From Phytobacter palmae (lineage in GTDB: Bacteria > Pseudomonadota > Gammaproteobacteria > Enterobacterales > Enterobacteriaceae): 64,000 bases of DNA. Below are positions 57,467 through 64,000 of the stretch, one piece after another (positions within the stretch are counted from its first letter, which is position 1; the number at the start of each line of letters is the position of its first letter). The position numbers were made by a program, and so were the translations under genes. Under the pieces are notes generated by a model. It was not told where the DNA came from. It searched no databases and saw nothing but the letters and a program-made list of their open reading frames with translations. The stretch spans positions 307,126-371,125 of the forward strand of contig FONB01000006.1 of NCBI GenBank assembly GCA_900112785.1, given 5' to 3'.

Positions 57467-58162
57467 TCAGACGGGGAGATTATCAAGCCAGTTGCCTGTC
57501 ACCTGGCGGGCAGCGCTGACAAGCCTGGCGCTATAACGCGCGGCATCTTCACGCAACATGCGGGGATCAATTCCGGCATGGCTTAATTCACACGCATGCC
57601 CCACCAGCCACCCTTCCAGCCCGGTAGCGGTCACTTCCAGGTGAAACTGAAAACCCAGCCCATGGTTGCCAACGCTGAATGCCTGGTTATCACACACCGC
57701 ACTGCTGGCAAGGTGCGTGGCACCTGCGGGTATCTCAAAACGGTCACCGTGCCAGTGCAGCACCGGCAGTTGCTGCAACGGCGCAAAATACGCAGGCGCA
57801 GCGTCACTGACAGTTATCGGGAAGTAGCCAATTTCTTGTACGCCCATCGACGCAACCGTCGCTCCCAGCGCCGCCGCCATCAACTGAGCCCCCAGGCAGA
57901 TACCCAGAACCGGTCTACCGTGAGTCAGACGCTCACGGATGATCCGCATCTCGGTCTCGAGGAAAGGATAAACAGACTGTTCGTAAACACCAATCGGTCC
58001 GCCCAGCACGATAAGTAAATCGTCGGCCAGCGGGTCAAGCGTTGAAAGGGATTGCACGGGGGTGTCGATATAGCGCCAGCGAAATCCCTTCGCCAGTAAG
58101 GTTTCGCCAAGAGAATCGAGATCTTCAAAAGGCACATGACGAAATACAACGGCTGTCTTCAT
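57467..58162 (-). CDS. class I glutamine amidotransferase-like protein
   Basis: This 231-aa protein is of the GMP-synthase-like amidotransferase group: LIVLGGPIGVYE, the nucleophile elbow GICLGAQ (Cys89) and FQFHLEV with His and Glu of the triad. It is a stand-alone domain; such proteins may hydrolyse gamma-glutamyl compounds. ATG 58162 has AGGAGC upstream. Gene symbol uncertain. Confidence 0.87.
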   Translation of the reverse strand: MKTAVVFRHVPFEDLDSLGETLLAKGFRWRYIDTPVQSLSTLDPLADDLLIVLGGPIGVYEQSVYPFLETEMRIIRERLTHGRPVLGICLGAQLMAAALGATVASMGVQEIGYFPITVSDAAPAYFAPLQQLPVLHWHGDRFEIPAGATHLASSAVCDNQAFSVGNHGLGFQFHLEVTATGLEGWLVGHACELSHAGIDPRMLREDAARYSARLVSAARQVTGNWLDNLPV

Positions 58163-58455
58163 GACGGCTCCTTTAACTGAGTAAAAGACGTACAGGAGCA
58201 ACAACCTTGTACAGGAGTGAAAAACTTGTCAATGACAATATATGAATGGGAGGACGGTACTTCGCAGAACAATAGTGGCGAAAGGCACAACCCACAATTC
58301 GTGCCTGCTCGTTGAGTAGAAACTAATGCGGCAAGGGTTATGTTGACCCAGACCTGCGGCTGAACGCATCGTCATAAACGCAAAGCGATTATTTGCGCGC
58401 CCACTGCGTCTGGACGCCTCATCAGGGAGATCGGGATAAACGCGAACAGAGTGGC
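58163..58455. other. gap at the left border of the Rhs remnant region
   Basis: These 293 bases hold the promoter of the amidotransferase gene and no gene I can support. The SymE-like remnant begins abruptly at about 58456, so the left junction of the Rhs-derived region lies at or just before that point. Confidence 0.5.
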
Positions 58456-58590
58456 CTGGGGGGCGTGGTGGTGAAGATTTCGGAGGGCTGCCTGACCATC
58501 ATTGCTAACAGCAACGAGGAACAGGAGCTGCGGAAAGAGCTTTATCAGGTTAAACAGGTGGTTTAGGGAATTAAGGACGCGGTTGTTTAG
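58456..58590 (+). pseudogene. SymE-like remnant A (C-terminal part)
   Basis: The frame reads GLGGVVVKISEGCLTIIANS then EEQELRKELYQVKQVV, a TAG (58564-58566), then GIKDAVV and a second TAG. It matches the C-terminal half of SymE-family proteins found beside rhs genes. The N-terminal half is missing and an internal stop is present, so it is inactive. Its 3' end and the following hairpin are repeated at three more places to the right. Confidence 0.75.
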
Positions 58591-58614
58591 TGTGCTGAAC
58601 AGGCATTAATTAAT

Positions 58615-58641
58615 AAAAGCCGGGAAGATTTCCCGGCTTTT
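58615..58641. terminator. hairpin A ending SymE remnant and immunity gene
   Basis: AAAAGCCGGGA and TCCCGGCTTTT form a bidirectional terminator. Near-copies follow each of the other three SymE remnants. Confidence 0.8.
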
Positions 58642-58642
58642 A

Positions 58643-59107
58643 TTAATTGACTGACAAACCGAATGAGAATAATAACCCAAGAATTGATGGTTTTTTATCT
58701 TCGGCATCAAAGCGTGATACATCTATATCAAATTCATACAAAAGAGTATTTTTATTTAACAAAGCAAAACCATGCGAATGAAACATATCAATCAGACTAT
58801 TAAGTGCTTGATAGATTTCATTATTACAATCAATGACATTTCCTTCATAATATAAAAAGGCATATGGTGACACTAAAGATAAATATAAGCACATTGTTTT
58901 CTTTAAATATTTAAACTCTAATGAAATACAAACATCATAGTTTAAATCAGTATTATCCTTAAATTTGAATGAAGAGTGAATATCGTTCAAAATATTTTTA
59001 TATTTCGATGAGTTATATGACTCCGTTACAAAACTGAAATTCGGATTGCATAAGTCACCATATGCTTTATGAATATCAGATAAAATTTTTTCTTTTTGTA
59101 TAGTCAT
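58643..59107 (-). CDS. immunity-type protein of module 5 (toxin lost)
   Basis: I do not recognise this 154-aa acidic, AT-rich soluble protein. Its place is diagnostic: it follows five bases after a short Rhs-core remnant on the same strand and ends at a module hairpin, just where the immunity gene of an Rhs C-terminal module belongs. The toxin that it should neutralise is almost wholly absent. ATG 59107 (MTIQKEKILSDI) has GGGAG upstream; the longer frame is not needed. The open frame without damage suggests it is kept. Confidence 0.68.
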   Translation of the reverse strand: MTIQKEKILSDIHKAYGDLCNPNFSFVTESYNSSKYKNILNDIHSSFKFKDNTDLNYDVCISLEFKYLKKTMCLYLSLVSPYAFLYYEGNVIDCNNEIYQALNSLIDMFHSHGFALLNKNTLLYEFDIDVSRFDAEDKKPSILGLLFSFGLSVN

Positions 59108-59112
59108 AAAAA

Positions 59113-59190
59113 TCAAAGCTCCCTTCCAGATTCCGGATCGTAGCACTTGAACAGGTTATAATGCAATCCCGTATCATGGTCAAAATACAG
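59113..59190 (-). pseudogene. Rhs-core remnant of module 5
   Basis: The frame reads YFDHDTGLHYNLFKCYDP then ESGREL and a stop at 59113-59115. This is the conserved Rhs-core segment YLDRETGLHYNLFRYYDP seen intact at 62154-62942. The PxxxxDPxGL boundary and the toxin are missing; the core seems joined directly to the last codons of a toxin gene, leaving only its immunity gene. Confidence 0.72.
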
Positions 59191-59235
59191 TTCTTAAAAA
59201 CGCAGACATTATTATCTGCTAACTGTCGATAACCT

Positions 59236-59568
59236 TTAATAATTTATTTTACTAGATAGATAATCAAATAATGATTCAGCTATAAATTCAGCATGTTCAC
59301 TTTTTACTATTAAGTTAAAAAAATAATGCTGCTCATATAAATCATCAATGGCTGAATGATCGCACATAAAAAATTTAGTATAACTTAAATATATACATTT
59401 AATATCAGAGGATAGTTTTTCTAAATCAACATGGGAATTAGTTATATCATAAAATATATTCTTGTAGTCCCGATTGATTTGGCTAATTTCTATAAAAGGA
59501 GCATTCAATTTCTCACACTGTTTCCAGTGATAATCCTTTTGCTTACTTTCTTTATAGATAAATTTCAT
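59236..59568 (-). CDS. immunity-type protein of module 4
   Basis: This 110-aa soluble protein, rich in Asp, Glu, Lys and aromatic residues, is not recognised by family. It starts three bases after the toxin stop of module 4 (the frame's apparent first codon is a TTG overlapping that stop; the ATG at 59568 has AAGGA upstream). This tight toxin-immunity coupling is typical of Rhs C-terminal pairs. Confidence 0.7.
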   Translation of the reverse strand: MKFIYKESKQKDYHWKQCEKLNAPFIEISQINRDYKNIFYDITNSHVDLEKLSSDIKCIYLSYTKFFMCDHSAIDDLYEQHYFFNLIVKSEHAEFIAESLFDYLSSKINY

Positions 59569-59570
59569 AA

Positions 59571-59940
59571 TCAATCCTTTATCTTATAGTCAGTAACATG
59601 CGTCATTCTTCCGTTCTTATCAAACTTCGCCATGTTATGAACAATTACATTATTAATTTTTTGTTCCACTTTCAACCATCCTTTACCTTTAAAGAGGGGA
59701 TCTCCGATTCGATCCGCTTTAATAATTACCGTACCGTTTTCATGATGTTTCATCACATGATCTAAAGCGTATTCTTCATTTTTATTTGTTGGTCCCGTTC
59801 TACCTGTGAATTTTGATTTTACTTTTTCAGGTTTACGTGATGATGAACATTTTCTTAATCCCAGCGGATCGATCCAGTTCAATGGATTCGGCGCGTAAGC
59901 ATAGAGGTTGATACCTCCATTTAGCCCTATCGGGTCAAAT
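59571..59940 (-). CDS. displaced Rhs C-terminal toxin, module 4
   Basis: The frame carries the Rhs tip FDPIGLNGGINLYAYAPNPL then NWIDPLGL (boundary motif), and then an about 95-aa variable domain from RKCSSSRKPEK to HVTDYKIKD. Upstream of FDPIGL an in-frame stop cuts it from any Rhs core; the only start is a TTG at 59882. The toxin family is not certain. The end (GWLKVEQ...VIVHNMAKFDKNGRMTHVTDYKIKD in pattern) weakly recalls RelE/colicin-E5-like RNase toxins, which is speculation. It may be silent but available for recombination with a complete rhs gene. Confidence 0.65.
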
Positions 59941-60120
59941 CGCGCAATCTATTCTACGTCCGGATCGTACTGTCAGTTTCGTATATAAATCACTAAAACC
60001 ATCACGTCATAGTTCATACGCTACCGCCACACCCTGATAAAGTAAGCTGTCTGCACGAAGTTTATTTTACTATCTAATCAGCAGGTTAAATACAAAAATA
60101 TCATTTCTAAAACACAGCGC
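59931..60120. repeat. 190-bp direct repeat, copy 1
   Basis: This stretch is highly similar over its whole length to 61182-61371, with identical blocks such as GTCCGGATCGTACTGTCAGT and CAGCAGGTTAAATACAAAAA. It runs from the Rhs DPIGL codons (minus strand) to the beginning of a SymE-like frame (plus strand). It may contain the SymE promoter and, by analogy with E. coli symE/symR, an antisense RNA. Confidence 0.8.
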
Positions 60121-60363
60121 CACTGTACCGTGGGCTATCTTCCCAACCACAGCGACACGTCAGTGATCAAAATCAGCGCCAAATGGCTGAGAGAAGCGGG
60201 ATTTGAGATCGGCACGGGCGTTACCGTGAAGATCCCGGAGGGATGTTTGATCCTGATTGCAGAATGCAACGAGGTACAGTAACGGCGGAAGGAACTTTAT
60301 CAGGTTAAACAGGTGGTTAAGGGGATGCAGGACGGGATGTTTAGTGTACTGAACGATAATTAA
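60088..60363 (+). pseudogene. SymE-like remnant B with internal stop
   Basis: The frame reads RHCTVGYLPNHSDTSVIKIS, AKWLREAGFEIGTGVTVKI and PEGCLILIAECNEVQ, then TAA at 60280-60282, then RRKELYQVKQVVKGMQDG to a final stop at 60363. The family pattern has Glu at the TAA (GAA to TAA). No start codon is visible in frame upstream. SymE is an AbrB-fold, SOS-linked toxin-like protein in E. coli. Confidence 0.8.
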
Positions 60364-60369
60364 ATAATA

Positions 60370-60405
60370 AAAAGCCGGGAAGATTTAATTTTCCTCCCGG
60401 CTTTT
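60370..60405. terminator. hairpin B of the SymE/immunity junction
   Basis: GCCGGGA and TCCCGGC with a 14-base loop, A-rich before and T-rich after. It lies between the convergent ends of SymE remnant B and the immunity gene of module 3. Confidence 0.75.
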
Positions 60406-60408
60406 ATT

Positions 60409-60702
60409 TTAGCTTAAAAGTATTTTTTCGATATATTCACTAACCTTTGAATTAACTTCTGATATATATTCACTATCTTTACCAGAGTAAAATTTTAAAG
60501 AACCCTCCAAATTATCATGAAGAACAAGAAGATCATAAGCAAGTAATTTTGGGATAAACGAAGTACTTTGATAATCAGTCATTACTTTATCAAGTGACAT
60601 ATATAGCCTATCAATTATATTTGTATCTAAATCATCCGCTAGTCTAATCATTTCCACTACATCAATAATAGTTTTATTAAAATAAAAATTATTATCTTTC
60701 AT
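60409..60702 (-). CDS. immunity-type protein of module 3
   Basis: This 97-aa helical acidic protein (MKDNNFYFNKTIIDVVEM) is not recognised. The ATG at 60702 has AGG upstream and lies 10 bases after the toxin stop of module 3. Position and composition argue for the cognate immunity protein of the ADP-ribosyltransferase-like toxin upstream. Confidence 0.68.
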   Translation of the reverse strand: MKDNNFYFNKTIIDVVEMIRLADDLDTNIIDRLYMSLDKVMTDYQSTSFIPKLLAYDLLVLHDNLEGSLKFYSGKDSEYISEVNSKVSEYIEKILLS

Positions 60703-60712
60703 AATCAACCTG

Positions 60713-61190
60713 TTAAAGAGAATTAATCGCACCCGCTGGAATGGGGCCGTCAAACAACACTTCTGAAGAACCTTTAGCTAGCCGCCTTGCAAATTGATTT
60801 CATAAGAGATCGAGTCCTTTAGGGGATGATATGTCAATTGCGCCACCAGAAACTTTACTCAAGTCTATTTCAACAATACGATTCCCTGATTTCGCAGCCC
60901 ATTTTTCAGCAATACTTAAATCTTTTGTTGCTGATATAAACTGAGATGGAGAGCGACTGCCTGATGTTACATGCCCAGCAACAGTTTTTATATTATTTGG
61001 GTTAAGGGAAAATAACCCGGATAAAGGATCTTCATCGGGCCTAATGACCCTATAGACTTTCCCGGTAGTGATACGGTCAAATTCACCAGTAGGCGCGCAT
61101 GGTTTTAATCCGAAGGGGTCAATATAACTTAAAGGATTTGGCGCATATCGATAAAGGTTTAACCCGCCCCGCCAGCCCTATCGGGTCAAG
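60713..61190 (-). pseudogene. Rhs C-terminal ADP-ribosyltransferase-like toxin, module 3, broken
   Basis: The frame has the Rhs tip LNLYRYAPNPLSYIDPFGL and then a variable domain: KVYRVIRPDEDPLSGLFSL, SPSQFISATKDLSIAEKWAA, NRIVEIDLSKVSGG, SSEVLFDGPIPAGAINSL. The YR, FISATK and EVLF elements follow the Arg-Ser-Glu pattern of ADP-ribosyltransferase toxins. A TGA at 60800-60802 (probably from TGG) stops it within the domain, and the DPIGLAG segment upstream is shifted by one base. So this toxin is inactive as read. Confidence 0.68.
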
Positions 61191-61371
61191 CCGCGCACTC
61201 TAACCGAAGTCCGGATCGTACTGTCAGTTTCGTATATAATTCTCCAAAACCATCACGTCATAATTAATACGCTACCGCCATACCCTGATAAGATACGCTA
61301 TCTGCACGCAGATTATTTTACTCTATAATCAGCAGGTTAAATACAAAAATGTCATTTCCAAGACACAACGC
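61182..61371. repeat. 190-bp direct repeat, copy 2
   Basis: Partner of 59931-60120, of the same length. It begins in the Rhs tip codons and ends in the SymE frame. Together with the adjoining SymE gene and hairpin it makes a repeated unit of about 0.45-0.5 kb. Confidence 0.8.
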
Positions 61372-61632
61372 CGTCTTAAGGTCGGCTATGTCGGCATCTG
61401 CCACACCAACCGTAAAACCAAAATCCCCACCCGTCGCACGCAAAGCCCCAGCCTGCACCTGAAGGGCAACTGGTTAAAGGAAGCGGGATTTGACACCGGC
61501 CGCGGCGTGACCGTGAAGATTTCGCAGGGGTGTATTGTGCTGATGGCGGATAATAACGAGATGCAGGAACTGCGCGAACAGCTCTATCAGGCTAAACAGG
61601 TAGTTAAGGGAGTGAAGGAGGTGCTGGTTTAG
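61285..61632 (+). CDS. symE: SymE-like protein C, most complete copy
   Basis: The frame is open from 61264 to the TAG at 61630-61632 and reads VISKTQRRLKVGYVGI, THLKGNWLKEAGF-like SLHLKGNWLKEAGFDTGRG, VTVKISQGCIVLMADNNE and LREQLYQAKQVVKGVKEV. This covers the whole AbrB-like SymE fold without stops. No ATG, GTG or TTG occurs upstream in frame; only a CTG at 61285 could serve, so the true N-terminus may have been lost by rearrangement. I rate translation as uncertain. Confidence 0.6.
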   Translation: MIRYAICTQIILLYNQQVKYKNVISKTQRRLKVGYVGICHTNRKTKIPTRRTQSPSLHLKGNWLKEAGFDTGRGVTVKISQGCIVLMADNNEMQELREQLYQAKQVVKGVKEVLV

Positions 61633-61654
61633 TGGACTGAACCAAAACTGAATA

Positions 61655-61695
61655 ATAAAAAAGCCGGGAAGCATTAATTTCTTACCCGGCATTTC
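61655..61695. terminator. hairpin C of the SymE/immunity junction
   Basis: AAAAAAGCCGGG and CCCGGC with a 16-base loop lie between the ends of SymE copy C and the immunity gene of module 2. It is the same element as hairpins A, B and D in altered form. Confidence 0.7.
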
Positions 61696-61698
61696 ATA

Positions 61699-62169
61699 TT
61701 AATTTAATATAGTCTCTATAGACTTTATAATATTCTTATGGAATTGAATTGACTCTTCACCTACAGGTATATTATCAATTAGCAAGTTAGGTACTGTACC
61801 ATGATGATCATACACTTTATTTCTTACCGGATTCTTGAAGTAGTGTTCAGGATAGATATCCATACTATTTGAATCCATATTTTTGAATGTTACAAAATAT
61901 CCATTTTTCCAGCATGAAGCATCCGTAATAATTGGCGGCAATAACAGGCTTTCTTTATTCAATACAATATTTTCGTCAAGTGACAGCATAAAATTTTCGT
62001 ATATATATATGACAATAGCATTCTTAAATGGGCCGACATCTATTTTACCTAAAGCGACCATGCCGTAACCAAAACGACCATCACTTAATTGAAAATAAAA
62101 AACATCGCCTTCCTTTGGCCATTTTTTTTGCTTTTCATTTCCTGACATTACAGTTAACTTGTCGGCCAT
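61699..62169 (-). CDS. Imm26-like immunity protein of module 2
   Basis: This 156-aa protein has WPKEGDVFYFQLSDGRFGYG near the start, which resembles the Imm26 family of immunity proteins in polymorphic toxin loci. It overlaps the GIY-YIG toxin end by 16 bases, the tight coupling expected of a cognate pair. A second Met at residue 8 (MSGNEKQ) is another possible start. It should bind and block the nuclease tip encoded upstream. Confidence 0.75.
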   Translation of the reverse strand: MADKLTVMSGNEKQKKWPKEGDVFYFQLSDGRFGYGMVALGKIDVGPFKNAIVIYIYENFMLSLDENIVLNKESLLLPPIITDASCWKNGYFVTFKNMDSNSMDIYPEHYFKNPVRNKVYDHHGTVPNLLIDNIPVGEESIQFHKNIIKSIETILN

Positions 62170-62942
62170 TTTATGTTAATCCCGTTCTTATTAAGCCAAT
62201 TTTCGCCCCACGAAACAGCATCTGAATATAATTTCCTCGTCGGACTAATACTATTGATGGAATTTTCAAAGTGTGGATTATTATGAATAATTGCCTGTTC
62301 TATACTCCGAGCATGACCACGGTTCAGTGGTTCTTCAGTAATTCGAACTAATTTATCGAATCTATCACCATGTTGTCCAGCACGAATATCCACATCCTTA
62401 CTTATGCCCACATACACGGGTTTACCGTCTTTATACCCCAAATACACATGGGTATTATTCCCACCTTTTGCTTTCGCCTTAATCCAGTCCGTAAAAGACA
62501 TATTTTTTGCGGACTGTTTAGCGCTTCCAGCACCACAGGCCGTTAAGCCCAGCGGATCGATCCAGTTTAACGGATTCGGCGCATACGCATAGGTATTCAG
62601 TCCCCCCGCCAGCCCTATCGGATCCTGCTGGGTAAACCTGGCGCTATCCGGGTCGTAATAACGAAACAAATTATAGTGCAACCCGGTCTCACGATCCAGG
62701 TATTGCCCCTGCATACGCAGGTTCTGCGCATAGCCCGTCTCCTGCGGTATCGACTCGTGCAGCAGCTTACCCCACGCACTGTTCTGCCCTTCCCAGCGGA
62801 TATGTCCTTCACGGTCCGTCATCCGTTCTGGCGTACCGTTCGACTGACAGTGAAACCAGAAGATGTCCGGATCCTCTGCGCCATCAATACGCGCCAGCGG
62901 TTCATCACTTTCCGCGTCGCTATAAACATAAGTCAGGGGCAC
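62154..62942 (-). CDS. displaced Rhs C-terminal fragment with GIY-YIG nuclease toxin, module 2
   Basis: The 262-aa frame starts inside the Rhs core (GTG at 62942; VYSDAESDEPLARID, DREGHIRWEGQNSAWGK, YLDRETGLHYNLFRYYDPDS), passes the boundary NPLNWIDPLGL and continues as an about 125-aa toxin. The toxin has THVYLGYKDGKPVYVGIS, then R..QH and a late Glu (SIEQAIIHNN), matching a GIY-YIG nuclease. It is the only module here without a visible lesion. The 5' end is cut exactly where the SymE 3'-end repeat begins, so it lacks most of the Rhs shell and cannot be delivered by itself. Confidence 0.82.
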   Translation of the reverse strand: MPLTYVYSDAESDEPLARIDGAEDPDIFWFHCQSNGTPERMTDREGHIRWEGQNSAWGKLLHESIPQETGYAQNLRMQGQYLDRETGLHYNLFRYYDPDSARFTQQDPIGLAGGLNTYAYAPNPLNWIDPLGLTACGAGSAKQSAKNMSFTDWIKAKAKGGNNTHVYLGYKDGKPVYVGISKDVDIRAGQHGDRFDKLVRITEEPLNRGHARSIEQAIIHNNPHFENSINSISPTRKLYSDAVSWGENWLNKNGINIKWPTS

Positions 62943-62945
62943 ATC

Positions 62946-63010
62946 ATCAGGTTAAACAGATGGTTAAGGGGATGCGAAACGGGATGTTTAGTGTGCTGAA
63001 CGAGGGTTAA
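62946..63010 (+). pseudogene. SymE-like remnant D (last 21 codons)
   Basis: The frame reads QVKQMVKGMRNGMFSVLNEG and stop. It equals the C-terminal end of remnant B, with a few changes, and abuts the Rhs core of module 2 at 62942. The junction TCAGGTTAAACAG is shared with remnants A and B. Confidence 0.7.
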
Positions 63011-63013
63011 ATA

Positions 63014-63056
63014 ATAAAAAGCCGGGAAGAGTTAATATCCTTCCTGGCTTTTTTTA
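63014..63056. terminator. hairpin D of the SymE/immunity junction
   Basis: AAAAAGCCGGGAA and TTCCTGGCTTTTTTT pair with one G-T wobble around a 12-base loop. It ends both the SymE remnant and the convergent immunity gene of module 1. Confidence 0.75.
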
Positions 63057-63431
63057 TTATTCAAATAATATATCATCAATACATTCTAAAATTTCGTGTG
63101 TCGTATCATTTTCATTATGCTTCCCTCTCCATTCCTTTAACTCGTTTAAGCATAAATTAATATTTTGACGCCTAGAATATAAATAAATATCACTCATTGC
63201 CAATATTGCATCAAATTTATTATCGTAAGCATTATTATAAATAAAAATTTTCGTTAACACATTCCATAACTCCTTGACTAAATCAGAGTTAACGATCGGT
63301 TTTGAAATGTAGGGTGATGAAAACAAATCTCTGACCGAACCAATTAATTCATATAGATCAGAACATTGTGAATCCAATGCGCTTTCTAATTCTTGTATTT
63401 TTTTCATCAAAAAAACATCAAGATCTAACAT
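63057..63431 (-). CDS. immunity-type protein of module 1
   Basis: This 124-aa helical acidic protein (MLDLDVFLMKKIQELESALD, KELWNVLTKIFIYNN, CLNELKEWRGK) is not recognised by family. It starts two bases after the toxin stop of module 1 and ends at hairpin D. It is presumably the immunity partner of the type 30 toxin, and remains open although the toxin is broken. Confidence 0.72.
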   Translation of the reverse strand: MLDLDVFLMKKIQELESALDSQCSDLYELIGSVRDLFSSPYISKPIVNSDLVKELWNVLTKIFIYNNAYDNKFDAILAMSDIYLYSRRQNINLCLNELKEWRGKHNENDTTHEILECIDDILFE

Positions 63432-63433
63432 TA

Positions 63434-64000
63434 TCAGTTAACTCCGGGAAAACTTGTTGGTTTGTTTATTGGAATGTGAACATCGTGAATTACTGAATGA
63501 TTATAATATGAACTATTTTCATTGAAGATTCCCCTGGGATGATAATTACCATTAACATCCATACATTTCTTTCCATCCATAATTCTTACGACCCATCCTT
63601 GACTAGAATCAGAACCAGGAGGAGCTACAAGATCTATATCATGTATTCGAGCGGTGGTTGTACCTCCACCTGCATTTGTCCATTTATATTCATAAGCATA
63701 ATCTCCACATGACCAGCCGGAGGAGTTAATTTACGAACCCTCGCATTATTTGGAATAGTGATGAGATCTGAACCATCAGCACGTTTGATCGTACTACCAG
63801 ATAGCGTACAAGGAGTAAGACCGAGTGGATCTATTCAAGTAAGTGGATTTGGTACGTAAGCGTAAGTATTTAACCCGCCCCTTAACCCTATCGGGTCTTG
63901 CTAGGTAAACCTGGCGCTATCCGCGTCGTAATGACGAAATAAATTGTAGTGCAACCCGTTCTCACGTTCCAGGTATTGCCCCTGCATACGCAGGTTCTGC
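63434..64000 (-). pseudogene. Rhs C-terminal type-30-like toxin, module 1, broken; runs off the window
   Basis: From the window end the frame reads NLRMQGQYLERENGLHYNLF, a TAG (CAG in module 2) before QDPIGLRGGLNTYAYVPNPL, then a TGA in place of the boundary Trp before IDPLGL. The toxin part has IPNNARVRKLTPPAGHV, then needs one extra G near 63705 to continue as GDYAYEYKWTNAGGGTT, SSQGWVVRIMDGKKCMDVNG and VIHDVHIPINKPTSFPGVN. This matches what I remember of polymorphic toxin type 30 (predicted RNase). Two nonsense changes and one frameshift make it inactive. The Rhs core continues beyond 64000. Confidence 0.7.

Overview
The window looks like chromosomal DNA of an enterobacterium of the Klebsiella/Enterobacter/Lelliottia type. 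It opens with an OqxAB-OqxR efflux locus, which is native to chromosomes of that group, and carries katG, an hmu haem locus and an AcoR-like sigma-54 regulator, all with the spacing and ribosome binding sites of that family. No tRNA, rRNA, CRISPR array or intact insertion sequence was seen. Every function is inferred from recognisable motifs; no database was searched.

Layout. Positions 1-5.0 kb hold oqxA, oqxB and the Rrf2 repressor oqxR. From 5.3 to 16 kb lie small regulator-plus-enzyme units: a broken DUF2569 gene, a dehydrogenase/AraC pair, a TetR regulon made of a 94-aa protein and a membrane protein/catalase-like peroxidase/cytochrome b561 operon, a LysR/dehydrogenase/exporter/TetR/RidA group, and decayed coding DNA. 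From 16.6 to 25.5 kb is a fructan or sucrose-oligosaccharide locus: LacI repressor, LacY-type permease, cytosolic GH32, two OmpG-like porins around a secreted GH32, and a frameshifted fructokinase. It resembles, from memory, the fos locus of pathogenic E. coli. From 25.8 to 37.5 kb come a DUF1963 protein, an APH-fold protein, LysR/aldo-keto reductase, an MFS exporter/AraC pair, a signal-less binding protein, an EntS-like exporter and a MarR-EmrA-EmrB type pump. From 37.8 to 42.1 kb is a PhnCDEE-type ABC importer with a HAD phosphatase. From 42.5 to 51.3 kb are katG, the hmuRSTUV haem operon with a strong Fur box, and a divergent SelW-like protein. From 51.5 to 53.5 kb is a compact CheY-CheC-GGDEF operon. 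From 53.9 to 58.2 kb are an AldB/ExaC-like aldehyde dehydrogenase, its likely sigma-54 activator and a class I glutamine amidotransferase.

The right end, 58.4-64.0 kb, is the most unusual part. It is a minus-strand train of five displaced Rhs C-terminal modules. Four still carry a recognisable or partly readable toxin and all five keep an AT-rich immunity-type gene. The modules are separated by plus-strand SymE-like gene remnants, each ending in nearly the same hairpin, and two of these units also carry a 190-bp direct repeat. A full-length rhs gene probably lies just beyond position 64000. Most toxins are damaged by nonsense or frameshift changes, one seems almost wholly deleted, and all immunity genes remain open, as expected of an archive of past toxin tips whose immunities are kept.

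Common themes: many local regulators carry visible palindromic operators at the promoters of their own clusters (two TetR, one LacI, one MarR), and several genes are disrupted by single-base losses in short homopolymers, which are either real decay or residual sequencing error.
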